Below are positions 7,662 through 16,769 of a stretch of DNA of 64,000 nucleotides, one piece after another; positions within the stretch are counted from its first letter, which is position 1; each line of letters begins with the position of its first letter. The notes under the pieces are model-generated. The model saw nothing but the letters and a program-made list of their open reading frames with translations, did not search any database and was not told the DNA's origin. Made by a program: the position numbers and the translations under genes. The stretch is from Dactylosporangium vinaceum (lineage in GTDB: Bacteria > Actinomycetota > Actinomycetes > Mycobacteriales > Micromonosporaceae), in assembly GCF_019904175.1 (NCBI RefSeq), contig NZ_CP061913.1, positions 4,526,001 to 4,590,000 of the forward strand. The letters run 5' to 3'.

Positions 7662-9677
7662 TTGCCTGATGGTGCCGATCGTGCAGATGTGCCGGAGCAG
7701 CTCTTCATTCTGGCCAACACGGTGATCATGGCGGCGTATGCGGCAATCACCGTCGCGATCGTCGTGCCGGTCGCCCGCGCCGGTCAGCTGCGGACGAACA
7801 AGCTGGCCACCGCGACCGCGATGATCTTCTTCAGCTGCTCGGTCGGGCACGGCCTGCACGCGCTGATGGCCCTGCGTGCCGCCGTCACGGCCGACGATGC
7901 TGGACATACCGGGATGGCGATGGTCACGCCGTCGATGCTGTCGGGGGTGTGGGACCTGTTCACCGCCGGGGTTGGCGTGTACTACTGGACGCTGCGACGC
8001 GCGTACGGTGTACTGCTCAGCCGCGGCGCCATCTATGTGGACCCCACCGGCAAGCAGGTGCTCGACGAAGCCGGCGCCCGCGAGCGAGCCGCCCGCGCCG
8101 CAGCGGAGGCCCACCGCGCCACGCTGGCCACTGTGGTCCAGCACAGCGACGATGCGATCATCGGCCTGACCCCCGAAGGCGTCATCACCGCCTGGAACCG
8201 CGGTGCTGAGAATATGTTCGGCTATCCGGCCGATGAGGTCATGGGACGGCCGGCAGAAATCCTCGCCGACGACTCTGGAGGCCGCCTCCAGCGCGATACG
8301 CTCGCCCGGGTGCGTCGCGGTGAACGCAGCATCAGCTATGAAGCCACGCGTTTGCGCAAGGACGGCTCGCCCATCGACGCGTCGTTCAGCATCACCGCCA
8401 TCACCGACCCTGCCGGTGCGGTCATCGGCATCTCGGTCACCGCCCGCGACGTCACCGCCGCCCGGGAGGCCGCCGAGCGCCGCCAGGCCATCACCGAGCG
8501 CACCAACCAGGCCCAGCGCATGGAGAGCCTCGGCAAACTCGCCGGCGGCGTGGCCCACGACTTCAACAATCTGCTCGCCGTCATCGCCAACTACACCGAC
8601 TTCGCCATCGACCAGACCGGCGACCATCCCGACGTGCAGGCAGACCTGCTGCAGGTCCGCGCGGCCACCGATCGGGCCACGAATCTGACGCGTCAGCTGC
8701 TGACGTTCACCCGCGGTGACAGGATCCAGCCTCAGCACGTCGACCTCAGCACCGCCGTCGGGGAGGTCCGCGACATCCTGGTGCGCACCATCGGCGAGCA
8801 CATCACCCTCGTCGCTCAACCATGCCCGCAGCCGGTGACTGTCCACATCGACCCCGGGCAGCTGCAACAGGTGCTGCTCAACCTCGCCATCAACGCGCGG
8901 GATGCCATGCCCGACGGCGGGACGCTCGTCCTGGAGGCCGGCACGACGATGCTTGACGGGGGCGAGCTCGCCCTGCAGCCGGCCCTGCCGGCCGGATGCT
9001 ACGCCCGGCTGCTCGTCAGCGACACCGGCCACGGGATACCGCCCGAGGTGGCCGCGCACATCTTCGAGCCGTTCTACACCACCAAGCCACACGGCCAAGG
9101 CACCGGCCTCGGCCTGGCCACCGTGTACGGCATCGTCACCGAGGCCGGGGGCGGCATCAACCTCTACTCCGAACCCGGCATCGGCACGACGTTCCGCATC
9201 TACCTCCCGTTCGCCGTCAGCCACCCAGAGGCTGGGACAGGCGCCGCATCCGCGCCGCGGACAACACCGCCGCCCGGCCGCAACGCCACCGTGCTCGTCG
9301 TCGAGGACGAGGCACCGCTGCGCCGGGTCATCACTCGAATCCTCGCCGACGGCGGCTACCACCCCGTTGCCGCCGCCTCCGGAGCGGAGGCCCTCGAACT
9401 GTTCGACGAGCACGTGATCGACATCCTGCTGACCGACGTCATCATGCCGGAAATGTCCGGTACGCGCCTCGCCGAGCTGGTGCATGAAACCCGGCCGGAC
9501 CTGCCTGTCGTGTACATGTCCGGGTACAGCAACGGCCTGCTCGGCACCACTCACATCCTCGACGACGACATCACCTTTCTCGAGAAACCGTTCACCGCCG
9601 CCGACCTGCTCACCAAGGTCGGCGAAGCATGGCAGCCGCGGCCGGAACACTCCGACCGCGAGAACTCGGCTCACTGA
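7662..9677 (+). CDS. Membrane hybrid histidine kinase with C-terminal receiver
   Basis: A 671-residue protein. The N-terminus has two or three predicted membrane helices (about 15-40, 45-70, 85-105), then a PAS domain (about 150-270), a kinase core with GGVAHDFNNLL (His near 299), ATPase motifs NLAINARDAM, DTGHGI and GTGLGLATVYG, and a C-terminal receiver with phosphoacceptor Asp near 592 in LLTDVIMPEMSG and the conserved Lys in EKPFTA. The core is of the 'HDFNN' type common in hybrid kinases. The start is TTG at 7662 after GGAGAAG; a GTG nine codons later is an alternative. It may act in a phosphorelay with the kinase upstream or the chemoreceptor downstream, but only proximity suggests this. 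Confidence 0.88.
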   Translation: MPDGADRADVPEQLFILANTVIMAAYAAITVAIVVPVARAGQLRTNKLATATAMIFFSCSVGHGLHALMALRAAVTADDAGHTGMAMVTPSMLSGVWDLFTAGVGVYYWTLRRAYGVLLSRGAIYVDPTGKQVLDEAGARERAARAAAEAHRATLATVVQHSDDAIIGLTPEGVITAWNRGAENMFGYPADEVMGRPAEILADDSGGRLQRDTLARVRRGERSISYEATRLRKDGSPIDASFSITAITDPAGAVIGISVTARDVTAAREAAERRQAITERTNQAQRMESLGKLAGGVAHDFNNLLAVIANYTDFAIDQTGDHPDVQADLLQVRAATDRATNLTRQLLTFTRGDRIQPQHVDLSTAVGEVRDILVRTIGEHITLVAQPCPQPVTVHIDPGQLQQVLLNLAINARDAMPDGGTLVLEAGTTMLDGGELALQPALPAGCYARLLVSDTGHGIPPEVAAHIFEPFYTTKPHGQGTGLGLATVYGIVTEAGGGINLYSEPGIGTTFRIYLPFAVSHPEAGTGAASAPRTTPPPGRNATVLVVEDEAPLRRVITRILADGGYHPVAAASGAEALELFDEHVIDILLTDVIMPEMSGTRLAELVHETRPDLPVVYMSGYSNGLLGTTHILDDDITFLEKPFTAADLLTKVGEAWQPRPEHSDRENSAH

Positions 9678-9917
9678 CGGCTGGCACCGCGAAGCCTCGG
9701 CGTCGCACTCGACCTGATCGGCGGCTCGGCGGCATTGCGGTGCGATCGGGGATCGGCACCGGTGCGGGAGCGCAGCGAAAACCTTGCACAACGTCAACGT
9801 TCGGCCGATACAACGACTGCAGCGTCCGCCACGCTGTACCGAGCCGTCCGCCGAGGTTGGGAAACTGCGCATGGTCACCACCGCATCCGGGTCAGCGAAT
9901 CCGATCGCCCGGTCCTG
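9678..9917 (+). promoter_or_regulatory. Upstream region of the first chemoreceptor gene
   Basis: A 240-base region without a gene. GCCGATAC at 9804-9811 matches the -10 element of sigma-28/WhiG promoters, but the bases 15 upstream (TGCA) do not match a TAAA-like -35. I regard it as a weak candidate only. Confidence 0.25.
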
Positions 9918-11486
9918 ATGAACCTGAAGCTGCGGACCAAGATCCTGGTAATCATCAGTGTCCTGGCGCTCGCGGCGATCGTCGTCGGGCTCCTGGCCCT
10001 GGGGCGGATGGCCGCCATGGACCGCGACAGCCAGAGCCTGTACGAGGGCGGGATGCTGCCATTGGTCCGGGTCGCGAAGGTGCAGGACGACATGGCGGCC
10101 GCCCGTCGTGACGTGCTCAACCACGCGTTGTCGGCCAGTCCGCAGAGCATGGCGAAGTACGAGCAGGCACTCACCGACGACGCCACCGCGTTCCAAACCG
10201 ATCTGGCCGCCTACGCGGCGAACACGACCGCGCCGGAGCTGGTCGAGCCGCTGCGCAGCCAATGGGCCGCCTACTTGAAGGCGGTCAACGACCAACTGCT
10301 GCCGGCGAGCCGGGCCGATGACCGGGTTGCGATCGAGCGCATCCGGGACACGGTCACCGCACCACTGGCGGCGAAGGCCACCGACACGGTCAAGGCGATC
10401 GTGACCGCTGAAACCAGCGATGCGGCCCAGCGGCGCAAAGCCTCCTCGGCGGCCTACACCGCGGCCCGCACGCTGATCGTGACCGTGCTCGTCGCCGGGA
10501 TCCTCGCGGCCCTGGGCGTCGGGCTGTACCTGACCGGGCTGATCCTCGGTGGCGTGCGACGCGTGTCGCACGTCATCACCGGTCTGGCCCAGGCGGACCT
10601 GACCCGCACCTCGGGCCTGACAAGTGCCGACGAGTTCGGCGCGATGGGCCGCGACCTCGATGCGGCGGTGGGCACGTTCCGCTCGACAGTGCAGGAGATG
10701 GTCGGGACCGCCGCGACGCTGTCCTCGGCGGCGGTGGAGTTGTCGGCGGTGAGCAGCCAGCTGAGCAACGGCGCGGAGGAGTCCTCGCAGCGGGCGACCC
10801 GCGCCGCCGCGGCGGCCGATGACGTCAACGGCGGGGTGCAGACCGTCATGGCCGGTGCCGAGCAGATGTCCGCGTCGATCTCGGAGATCGCGGCCAATGC
10901 CAGCCGGGCGGCCGAGGTCGCGCAGGAGTCCACGCGCGTTGCGGAGACCACGAACGAACAGATCGGCGCGCTCGGCCGGGCCAGCGCGGAGATCGGCGAC
11001 GTGGTCCGGCTCATCACCACGATCGCGGAGCAGACGAACCTGCTGGCCCTCAACGCGACGATCGAGGCGGCCCGCGCGGGCGACGCGGGCAAGGGCTTCG
11101 CCGTCGTCGCCTCGGAGGTCAAGGACTTGGCCCAGGAGACCGCCAGGGCGACCGAGGACATCACGGTGCGGATCAACGCCATTCAGGGCAGCACGGCCGG
11201 CGCCGCCGACGCCGTTGCGCGGATCCGGCATGTGGTCGGGCAGATCACCGACTACTCCTCAACCATCGCCTCGGCCGTGGAGCAGCAGTCGGCCACGACC
11301 AACGAGATGAGCCGCGCCATCACCAGCGCCGCGGAGGCGAGCGCTGAAGTCGCGCAGACATTCGGAGCCGTGGTGTCGGTCGCCGAGGCCACGGCAGACA
11401 GCGCCAAGGCCAGCCGCGAGGCGGCCGATGACCTGTCGCAGCTGGCCGTCAAACTCAACGGGCTCGTCGAGGTCTTCACGTACTGA
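9918..11486 (+). CDS. Methyl-accepting chemotaxis protein
   Basis: A 522-residue membrane chemoreceptor. TM1 is about residues 10-32, followed by an extracytoplasmic four-helix-type sensor region with an MLPLV segment, TM2 near 183-208, a HAMP-like linker and a long cytoplasmic coiled-coil signalling domain. The hairpin tip EQTNLLALNATIEAARAG is intact, so it should couple to CheA/CheW. No che genes lie in the window. The ATG at 9918 starts MNLKLRTKI directly before TM1; the upstream open frame is ignored. It leads a short operon with the two genes that follow. Confidence 0.93.
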   Translation: MNLKLRTKILVIISVLALAAIVVGLLALGRMAAMDRDSQSLYEGGMLPLVRVAKVQDDMAAARRDVLNHALSASPQSMAKYEQALTDDATAFQTDLAAYAANTTAPELVEPLRSQWAAYLKAVNDQLLPASRADDRVAIERIRDTVTAPLAAKATDTVKAIVTAETSDAAQRRKASSAAYTAARTLIVTVLVAGILAALGVGLYLTGLILGGVRRVSHVITGLAQADLTRTSGLTSADEFGAMGRDLDAAVGTFRSTVQEMVGTAATLSSAAVELSAVSSQLSNGAEESSQRATRAAAAADDVNGGVQTVMAGAEQMSASISEIAANASRAAEVAQESTRVAETTNEQIGALGRASAEIGDVVRLITTIAEQTNLLALNATIEAARAGDAGKGFAVVASEVKDLAQETARATEDITVRINAIQGSTAGAADAVARIRHVVGQITDYSSTIASAVEQQSATTNEMSRAITSAAEASAEVAQTFGAVVSVAEATADSAKASREAADDLSQLAVKLNGLVEVFTY

Positions 11487-11511
11487 ACCGTCGACCGGGA
11501 AGGCCACACCC

Positions 11512-11817
11512 ATGTCACCGAACACCCGGCAGCCTGGTACCGGCGCCTACGGCCTCGCCGAACCCACCCTCGCCGACGCCCGCGCCGCGCTCGCCGCCGT
11601 GTTCGGCTCCGAGGACGGCAACGCCAAATGGCAGCACCTGCTGCACGGCGCCGGACTCACCGGCGCGGAAACCGACAGCGCGGCCTTGAGCCGGCTCATC
11701 GCAGCCATGCGCGGCGCCGATCCGGTGACGGCGCTGTGCGGTCAGTCTCTGGCCATCCGCCTGGACAGCTACACCCGACTGTCCGCCACCCACGACCTCC
11801 TCAGGAGCACCCCGTGA
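11512..11817 (+). CDS. Hypothetical protein in chemoreceptor operon
   Basis: A 101-residue protein, 25 bases after the chemoreceptor and overlapping the next gene by GTGA. It has an N-terminal low-complexity tail and then helices: LADARAALAAVFGSEDG, WQHLLHGAGL, and SLAIRLDSYTRLSATHDLL. I recognise no domain. Its position between a chemoreceptor and a GAF protein suggests an accessory signalling role; that is inference from context alone. Confidence 0.7.
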   Translation: MSPNTRQPGTGAYGLAEPTLADARAALAAVFGSEDGNAKWQHLLHGAGLTGAETDSAALSRLIAAMRGADPVTALCGQSLAIRLDSYTRLSATHDLLRSTP

Positions 11818-12353
11818 CAAGCGACACGAACCCCGACACGGCAAGCGCCCTGACCGACCTCGACCGCCTCACCGAACTCACCCGATACGACCTCACCAAC
11901 CCGCGACTGCGCGCCGAACTCGACGAGGCGGCCACCCGGACCGCGGAGCACCTCGGTCAGCCGGTCTCGCTCGTCACCGTCCTGCTCGACAGCGCCCAGC
12001 TCTTCATCGGCGGGCACGGCGTGTCGGGCTGGCCGGCCGAAGCCGGTGGGATGCCCGCCGAGTGGGCTTTCTGCGCCCAGATGGTCCGCACCGGCAAGCC
12101 CTACATCGTGCCCGACCTCACCCGAGACCCGCTGCAACGTGACAACCCGATCGTCACGCAAGTCGGTATCCGCAGCTACGCCGGAGTGCCACTGGTCGGC
12201 GACAACGGCAAAGTCATCGGCGGGCACTGCGTCCTGGGCGCCCAACCCCACCACTACAGCGACGACGAACTCGAGGCCCTGCACGAAGCGACAGGCAACA
12301 TCATGCAGACCCTGCGCCGCTACCGCATCGAAGCGACGACCGCCGGGGACTGA
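11814..12353 (+). CDS. GAF-domain protein
   Basis: A 179-residue protein consisting almost wholly of one GAF domain. Features include TAEHLGQPVSLVTVLLD, GGHGVSGWPAEAGGMP, FCAQMVRTGKPYIVPDLTRD and SYAGVPLVGDNGKVIG. The pattern is that of free-standing 'GAF' stress/phytochrome-like sensor modules. It has no output domain, so it may act by protein contact or as a ligand-binding subunit. The GTG start overlaps the stop of the preceding gene, indicating translational coupling with the chemoreceptor operon. Confidence 0.85.
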   Translation: MTSDTNPDTASALTDLDRLTELTRYDLTNPRLRAELDEAATRTAEHLGQPVSLVTVLLDSAQLFIGGHGVSGWPAEAGGMPAEWAFCAQMVRTGKPYIVPDLTRDPLQRDNPIVTQVGIRSYAGVPLVGDNGKVIGGHCVLGAQPHHYSDDELEALHEATGNIMQTLRRYRIEATTAGD

Positions 12354-12479
12354 CGCGGCCCCCGCGCGATATGCCGGCGGCTCGCGGGCATCCCGATGAT
12401 CGGGTACTGTCCTTGCCGGTGTGCCGGGAAGTCTGGTCGGCGAAGTGGTCCGTGACCGTGCCGATCGACGGGGTGCCTG

Positions 12480-13721
12480 GTGTCGCTGTTGCTGGTCTTC
12501 GCTGTCGTACTGCTCGTCGCCGTGCTGCTCTCAGCGCTGGCGCACCGCACCGTGCTCTCCACCGCCGTGGTGTTCCTGGCCGCCGGGTTCCTGGCCGGCG
12601 ACGGCGTGTTCGGCCTGGTCCACGTCGACGCCGGGTCGCCGGTCGTGTCGTCGCTGGCCGAGCTGGCGCTGTTCGCGGTGCTGTTCACCGACGGGATGCG
12701 GGTCGGCTGGAACGACCTGCGTTCGGCGTGGCGGCTGCCGGGCCGGGCGCTCGGCCTGGGGCTGCCGCTGACACTGCTGGTCACCGCCGTGTTCGCCCGG
12801 TACGTGGTCGGCCTGGGCTGGGTCGAGTCACTGCTGGTCGGGGCGATCCTGGCCCCGACGGACCCGGTGTTTGCCTCGGCGCTTGTCGGCAACGACAAGG
12901 TGCCGGGCCGGCTGCGGCACCTGCTCAATGTCGAGTCCGGGGTGAACGACGGCCTCGCCCTGCCGTTCGTCGTCATCCTCCTCGCGCTCGTGGCGCACGA
13001 CGAGCACCTGCACGCGCTGGAGATCGGTTGGGAGCTGCTGCTCGGTGTGGCGATCGGCATCGCCGTGCCGTGGTTGGCGATCCGCCTGGAACGGACCCGC
13101 TGGTTCGCGGTCTCCGAGCAGTATGCGCCGCTCAACGCGGTGGCCATCGGGCTGCTCGTCCTCGCACTGGGCAAGGCAACGCACGCGAACCTGTTCCTGG
13201 CCGCGTTCGCCGCCGGGATCACCGTGGCCACGATCGGGCACAAGGAACGCGAGGCGTTCGAGCACTTCGGTGAGCTCGTCGCCGAGACGCTGAAACTGGC
13301 CGCGCTGCTGGTCTTCGGCGCGCTGCTGTCCCCGGCGTTCTTCGGTGGTATCGGCTGGGCGGGGTGGCTGTTCGCGATCCTGGCCCTCGTGGTGGCCCGG
13401 CCGGTCGCGCTGTGGCTGTCGTTCCTGCGCAGCGGGCTCGCGGCCCGGGAACAGCTGGCGGCGATGTGGTTCGGGCCGAAAGGCTTCGCCTCCGTCGTCT
13501 ACGGCCTGCTGGTGCTCGCCTCCGGTGTCGCCGCCGCCGGGGGCATCTTCACCCTGGTCGCGCTCACGATCGTGCTGAGCATCGTGCTGCACTCCTCAAC
13601 CGACATCGTCGTGGCCCGCAGCTTCGTGCCCGAGCTGATGCCGGCCTGGCAGCAACGCCTCGAGACCCGCGGCCGCAGATTGCTGGGCCGTCGCCCGGAA
13701 CGGCCCACGCTCACCGACTGA
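12480..13721 (+). CDS. Cation:proton antiporter (CPA1/NhaP type)
   Basis: A 413-residue integral membrane protein with about 12 hydrophobic helices, starting SLLLVFAVVLLVAVLL. It contains the family motif GAILAPTDPVFASALV with its transport-site acidic residue, and LLNVESGVNDGLALPFVV, the conserved 'ESG.NDG' element of NhaP-type exchangers. It should exchange Na+ or K+ for H+ across the cytoplasmic membrane and contribute to pH or salt homeostasis. The GTG start at 12480 has a GGGGTG sequence shortly upstream. GGGTAC at 12402-12407 resembles a SigB -10 without a clear -35. Confidence 0.92.
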   Translation: MSLLLVFAVVLLVAVLLSALAHRTVLSTAVVFLAAGFLAGDGVFGLVHVDAGSPVVSSLAELALFAVLFTDGMRVGWNDLRSAWRLPGRALGLGLPLTLLVTAVFARYVVGLGWVESLLVGAILAPTDPVFASALVGNDKVPGRLRHLLNVESGVNDGLALPFVVILLALVAHDEHLHALEIGWELLLGVAIGIAVPWLAIRLERTRWFAVSEQYAPLNAVAIGLLVLALGKATHANLFLAAFAAGITVATIGHKEREAFEHFGELVAETLKLAALLVFGALLSPAFFGGIGWAGWLFAILALVVARPVALWLSFLRSGLAAREQLAAMWFGPKGFASVVYGLLVLASGVAAAGGIFTLVALTIVLSIVLHSSTDIVVARSFVPELMPAWQQRLETRGRRLLGRRPERPTLTD

Positions 13722-13855
13722 GGGGACGACACGGCGCCCGCGCACCTCGTGAGCCGGCCGCTCGTGCTGACTCGCCGTGCTCGACTCGCGCGACACCGCC
13801 ACGGCCAGGCATGCTGGTGCAGCCGAACATCATCGATGCGCCGAGGAGATGCTCC

Positions 13856-14167
13856 GTGGACGACGCCATCCAGCTGGCGGACATGATCTGGCAGCTGCGG
13901 CACGAGCTGAGCCGGGCGATGTGGGCCGGCGAGCACACCGACCTGAAGTTCGAGGCGGAGACGGTGCAGCTCGAGCTCACCGTCGCCGTCGAGCGCTCCC
14001 AGGACCCCGGTGTGAAGGTCAAGTTCTGGGTGCTGGACATGAACGCCGGCGCCAAACGGGCATCGACCGCGACGCAGAAGATCGCCCTGACGCTGCATCC
14101 GGTCCGGCCCGACGCCCCCGGCCGGCCCGCGGTGATCTCCGGCGCGGCGCTGCCCGGCGAGGGCTAG
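13856..14167 (+). CDS. Trypco2 family protein (trypsin-co-occurring domain 2)
   Basis: A 103-residue single-domain protein. It matches the trypco2 pattern: an N-terminal helix IQLADMIWQLRHELSRAM, then FEAETVQLELTVAVER, VKFWVLDMNAGA and a final strand with QKIALTLHP. The family is known for sitting next to trypsin-like protease/STAND-NTPase genes in predicted conflict or effector systems, and the very next gene here, six bases on, is a trypsin-NACHT protein. The GTG at 13856 has GAGGAG seven bases upstream; an ATG at 13811 is an alternative. The molecular role of trypco2 is unproven; a regulatory or adaptor partner is usually assumed. Confidence 0.85.
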   Translation: MDDAIQLADMIWQLRHELSRAMWAGEHTDLKFEAETVQLELTVAVERSQDPGVKVKFWVLDMNAGAKRASTATQKIALTLHPVRPDAPGRPAVISGAALPGEG

Positions 14168-14173
14168 CACCCC

Positions 14174-16750
14174 GTGGACGGCAGCCGCATCGCGCAGGTC
14201 AGGGTCACCCGCGACCGGACCGTACACTTCGGCTCCGGCTACCGGGTCACCACCGGCACGGTGCTGACCTGCGCACATGTGCTCGCCGACGCATCCGCCG
14301 TCGACGTGCTGCTCGATCCGGGCGGCCCCGATGAGCGCTCCGTCCCGGCCCGTGTGCCCTGGCGCGACGACGCCAACGACGTCGCGGTCCTCGCCATCGA
14401 CACCGACGCTTCGCCGCTGCCCGGTCTCGCGCCGTGCGAGTACGGGCGCCTGCCCGACCAGCACGCGGTCCTCGCGGTGACCGCGGCCGGATACCCGCGC
14501 TGGAAACGCCGCGACGGCGGCGGCACCGTGTACCGGGACCTGCACGTGGCGGCCGGGCAGGTCGACACGCTGGCCAACCGGCGCAGCGGGCGCCTCGAGA
14601 TCACCGTGCCGCCCCCGCTGGAAAGCCCGGACCCGGCCATCTCCCCGTGGGAGGGCATGTCCGGCGCCGCGGTGCTCGCCGAGGACCGCGTCGTCGGTGT
14701 CGTGATCGAACACCACCGTGCCGAGAGCGCGGGCCGGCTCACCGCGGTCCGCATCGAGCGGGCACTGCACGCCGCCGGCGCCCGGCGGGCCGAGCTCGCC
14801 ACCCTGCTCGGCCTCCCCGACGCCGCCGACCCGCCCGCCATACCCCCCGCCGCCGCGGCCGACTCCCTCGGCGACATCGGTCAGGAGTTCGCGGCGCTGG
14901 TGCAGGCGCAGCTCACGCAGGAACTCGAACGACTGCAGGTGTACCGGCCATACCCGCTGCCTGTGCAGTGGCAGCCCGAATCCGGCGGTGACATCCGCGC
15001 CACCTATCGCCGCACGCCGTCCGGGCGGCTCGTCATTCTCGGCGAACCCGGCAGCGGCAAGTCCGTACTCGCCCTGCGCCTCGCCCAGGCGCTGCTCGAG
15101 CAGCGCCGCCCCGCCGACCCCATCCCCGTCGTGTTCGCGCTGCGGACCTGGAACCCCCGCACCACCGATCGACGCCAATGGCTGGCCGCGACGCTCGCCG
15201 AACAGTACCCGACACTGGCCGCCCAGAGCCGCTGGCACCACAGCGTCGCCCGCGAGCTCGTCAACCGCGACCGGATCCTGCCGATCCTCGACGGCCTCGA
15301 CGAGATGGCCCCGGACCTGCGCGCCGCAGCCGCTGCCCGGCTGCCCGACACCGGCCCGGTCATCGTCACCAGCACCCCGACGGCGTACCGCGACGCCGTG
15401 CACACCGCCGGACCACCACCGCGCACAACCGAGATCACCGTCACCGGCGTCGCCGCCACCGAACTCGCGCACTATCTGTCGAGCGCCGGCCCCGGACCCT
15501 GGGCGCCGGTCGTCGAACGGCTCACCGGTCCAGAACCTGCCGCCGCCGCCGTCCGCGACGCCCTGCACACACCGCTGGCGATCGCGCTGGCCCGCGAGAT
15601 CTACCGCATCCGCGATCCGGCACAGCTCTTCGCCACCGCGGCCGCCGGCGGTGCGGCCGCCGTCCAACGCCACCTGCTCAACGTCTTCATCCCGACCGTG
15701 TACGCCGAACCGCTGCACGGAGCGCAGCTGCACATGCGGCGCACCCCCCGCCCCTGGCACGCCGGGGACGACGAGGACACCGTGCACCTCCGCCGGCAGG
15801 TCCAGACCCTCGCCCGGCTCGCCGGGCACCGCCGCTCACGCGGTGCCATCGCCTGGTGGCTGCTCGTCGCCACCGTCCCGCGCGGCTTCCGCGCGCTCGT
15901 CACCGGCGCCGTGTACGGATTCGCCGCGCTCACCGCGGCCCTCCTCGCGGCCCAGGTGTACACGTGGACCGGCGGCGACGCCGGCGCCCTGCACACCGGC
16001 TGGACGGCCGCCGCCCTCACCGCGATGGCGACCGCGATCGGCGCGGCGCAGGCCGCCCGGGACACGACGGTGCCCGCACCGGTGCACACCCGGCTACGCA
16101 TCCGCGGCCGCGTGTGGCGCACCCTCGGCATGTTCATCCTCGCCGCCCTGTTCACCAAGACGCTGCTGTTCCCGGTCAAGCTCGCCGCGCTCGCGACCGG
16201 ACACACAGACCTGCTGGCCGTCACCGTCGTGCTCTCATGGGGCATCGGCATCGCCTTCGCCAGCACCTTCGTCCTGCGAGGACTCATCGAGGTTCCGCTC
16301 GACCTGCGCGCCGTACCAAGCCCACCCGCGTCGCTTGCGGCCAGTCGCCGAAGCCTGCTGCTCACCGCGGCGATCGTCCTCGTCTCGACCGGGCTCGGCA
16401 TCGGCGGCATCCTCATACTCGCCTTCCATCAAGCCCAGTTCGGCCTCATGGTGGCCGCGTTCGCCGCCCCGATCCGCCTGGCGGTCGCCGTCATGTCGAC
16501 CGCGTACGGCCGGTTCTGCCTCGTCACCCGGCCGTACTTCGCGCTGACCGGCCGGCTGCCGTGGCGGATGCTCGACTTCCTCGACGACGCCCTGTGCCGC
16601 GGCGTCCTGCGCCAGTCAGGCCCCATGTACCTGTTCCGCAACGAGCGGCTGCGCCAGGCCGCGCTCGACGACCCGGTACTGCCGCGCCAGCACGGCCATG
16701 ACCAGGCAAGCTACGCCGAGCTGAACAGATCCGAGCCGCCCCGAGCATGA
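14174..16750 (+). CDS. Trypsin-like protease fused to NACHT NTPase and membrane domain
   Basis: An 858-residue fusion protein. Residues 1-200 form a trypsin-fold serine protease with complete triad: His near 35 (TCAHVLAD), Asp near 69 (DDANDVAVL) and Ser near 163 (EGMSGAAVL). A NACHT-type STAND NTPase follows, with Walker A GEPGSGKS at about 290-297 and Walker B LPILDGLDE near 369-377. From about residue 570 there are several predicted membrane helices. This architecture, next to a trypco2 gene, matches predicted multidomain conflict systems in actinomycetes and cyanobacteria, where NTP-dependent assembly is thought to control the protease. The GTG start lies six bases after the trypco2 stop, so the pair is surely co-transcribed. 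The target of the protease is unknown. Confidence 0.88.
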   Translation: MDGSRIAQVRVTRDRTVHFGSGYRVTTGTVLTCAHVLADASAVDVLLDPGGPDERSVPARVPWRDDANDVAVLAIDTDASPLPGLAPCEYGRLPDQHAVLAVTAAGYPRWKRRDGGGTVYRDLHVAAGQVDTLANRRSGRLEITVPPPLESPDPAISPWEGMSGAAVLAEDRVVGVVIEHHRAESAGRLTAVRIERALHAAGARRAELATLLGLPDAADPPAIPPAAAADSLGDIGQEFAALVQAQLTQELERLQVYRPYPLPVQWQPESGGDIRATYRRTPSGRLVILGEPGSGKSVLALRLAQALLEQRRPADPIPVVFALRTWNPRTTDRRQWLAATLAEQYPTLAAQSRWHHSVARELVNRDRILPILDGLDEMAPDLRAAAAARLPDTGPVIVTSTPTAYRDAVHTAGPPPRTTEITVTGVAATELAHYLSSAGPGPWAPVVERLTGPEPAAAAVRDALHTPLAIALAREIYRIRDPAQLFATAAAGGAAAVQRHLLNVFIPTVYAEPLHGAQLHMRRTPRPWHAGDDEDTVHLRRQVQTLARLAGHRRSRGAIAWWLLVATVPRGFRALVTGAVYGFAALTAALLAAQVYTWTGGDAGALHTGWTAAALTAMATAIGAAQAARDTTVPAPVHTRLRIRGRVWRTLGMFILAALFTKTLLFPVKLAALATGHTDLLAVTVVLSWGIGIAFASTFVLRGLIEVPLDLRAVPSPPASLAASRRSLLLTAAIVLVSTGLGIGGILILAFHQAQFGLMVAAFAAPIRLAVAVMSTAYGRFCLVTRPYFALTGRLPWRMLDFLDDALCRGVLRQSGPMYLFRNERLRQAALDDPVLPRQHGHDQASYAELNRSEPPRA

Positions 16751-16769
16751 CGACCGATCCGCCAGGTGG

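Noticed and set aside
9804..9811. Sigma-28-like promoter for the first chemoreceptor
   Set aside because: The -10 GCCGATAC is good, but no TAAA/TCAA element is found 14-17 bases upstream, and it lies over 100 bases from the start codon.
7392..11231. A 1279-codon open frame on the minus strand across the kinase and chemoreceptor genes
   Set aside because: It is antisense to two proteins with complete domain motifs; its translation is low-complexity Arg/Gly/Val-rich and shows no domain. Long antisense frames are expected at this G+C content.
12402..12407. SigB promoter for the antiporter
   Set aside because: GGGTAC is present, but no GNNT occurs at the right distance; kept only as a note.
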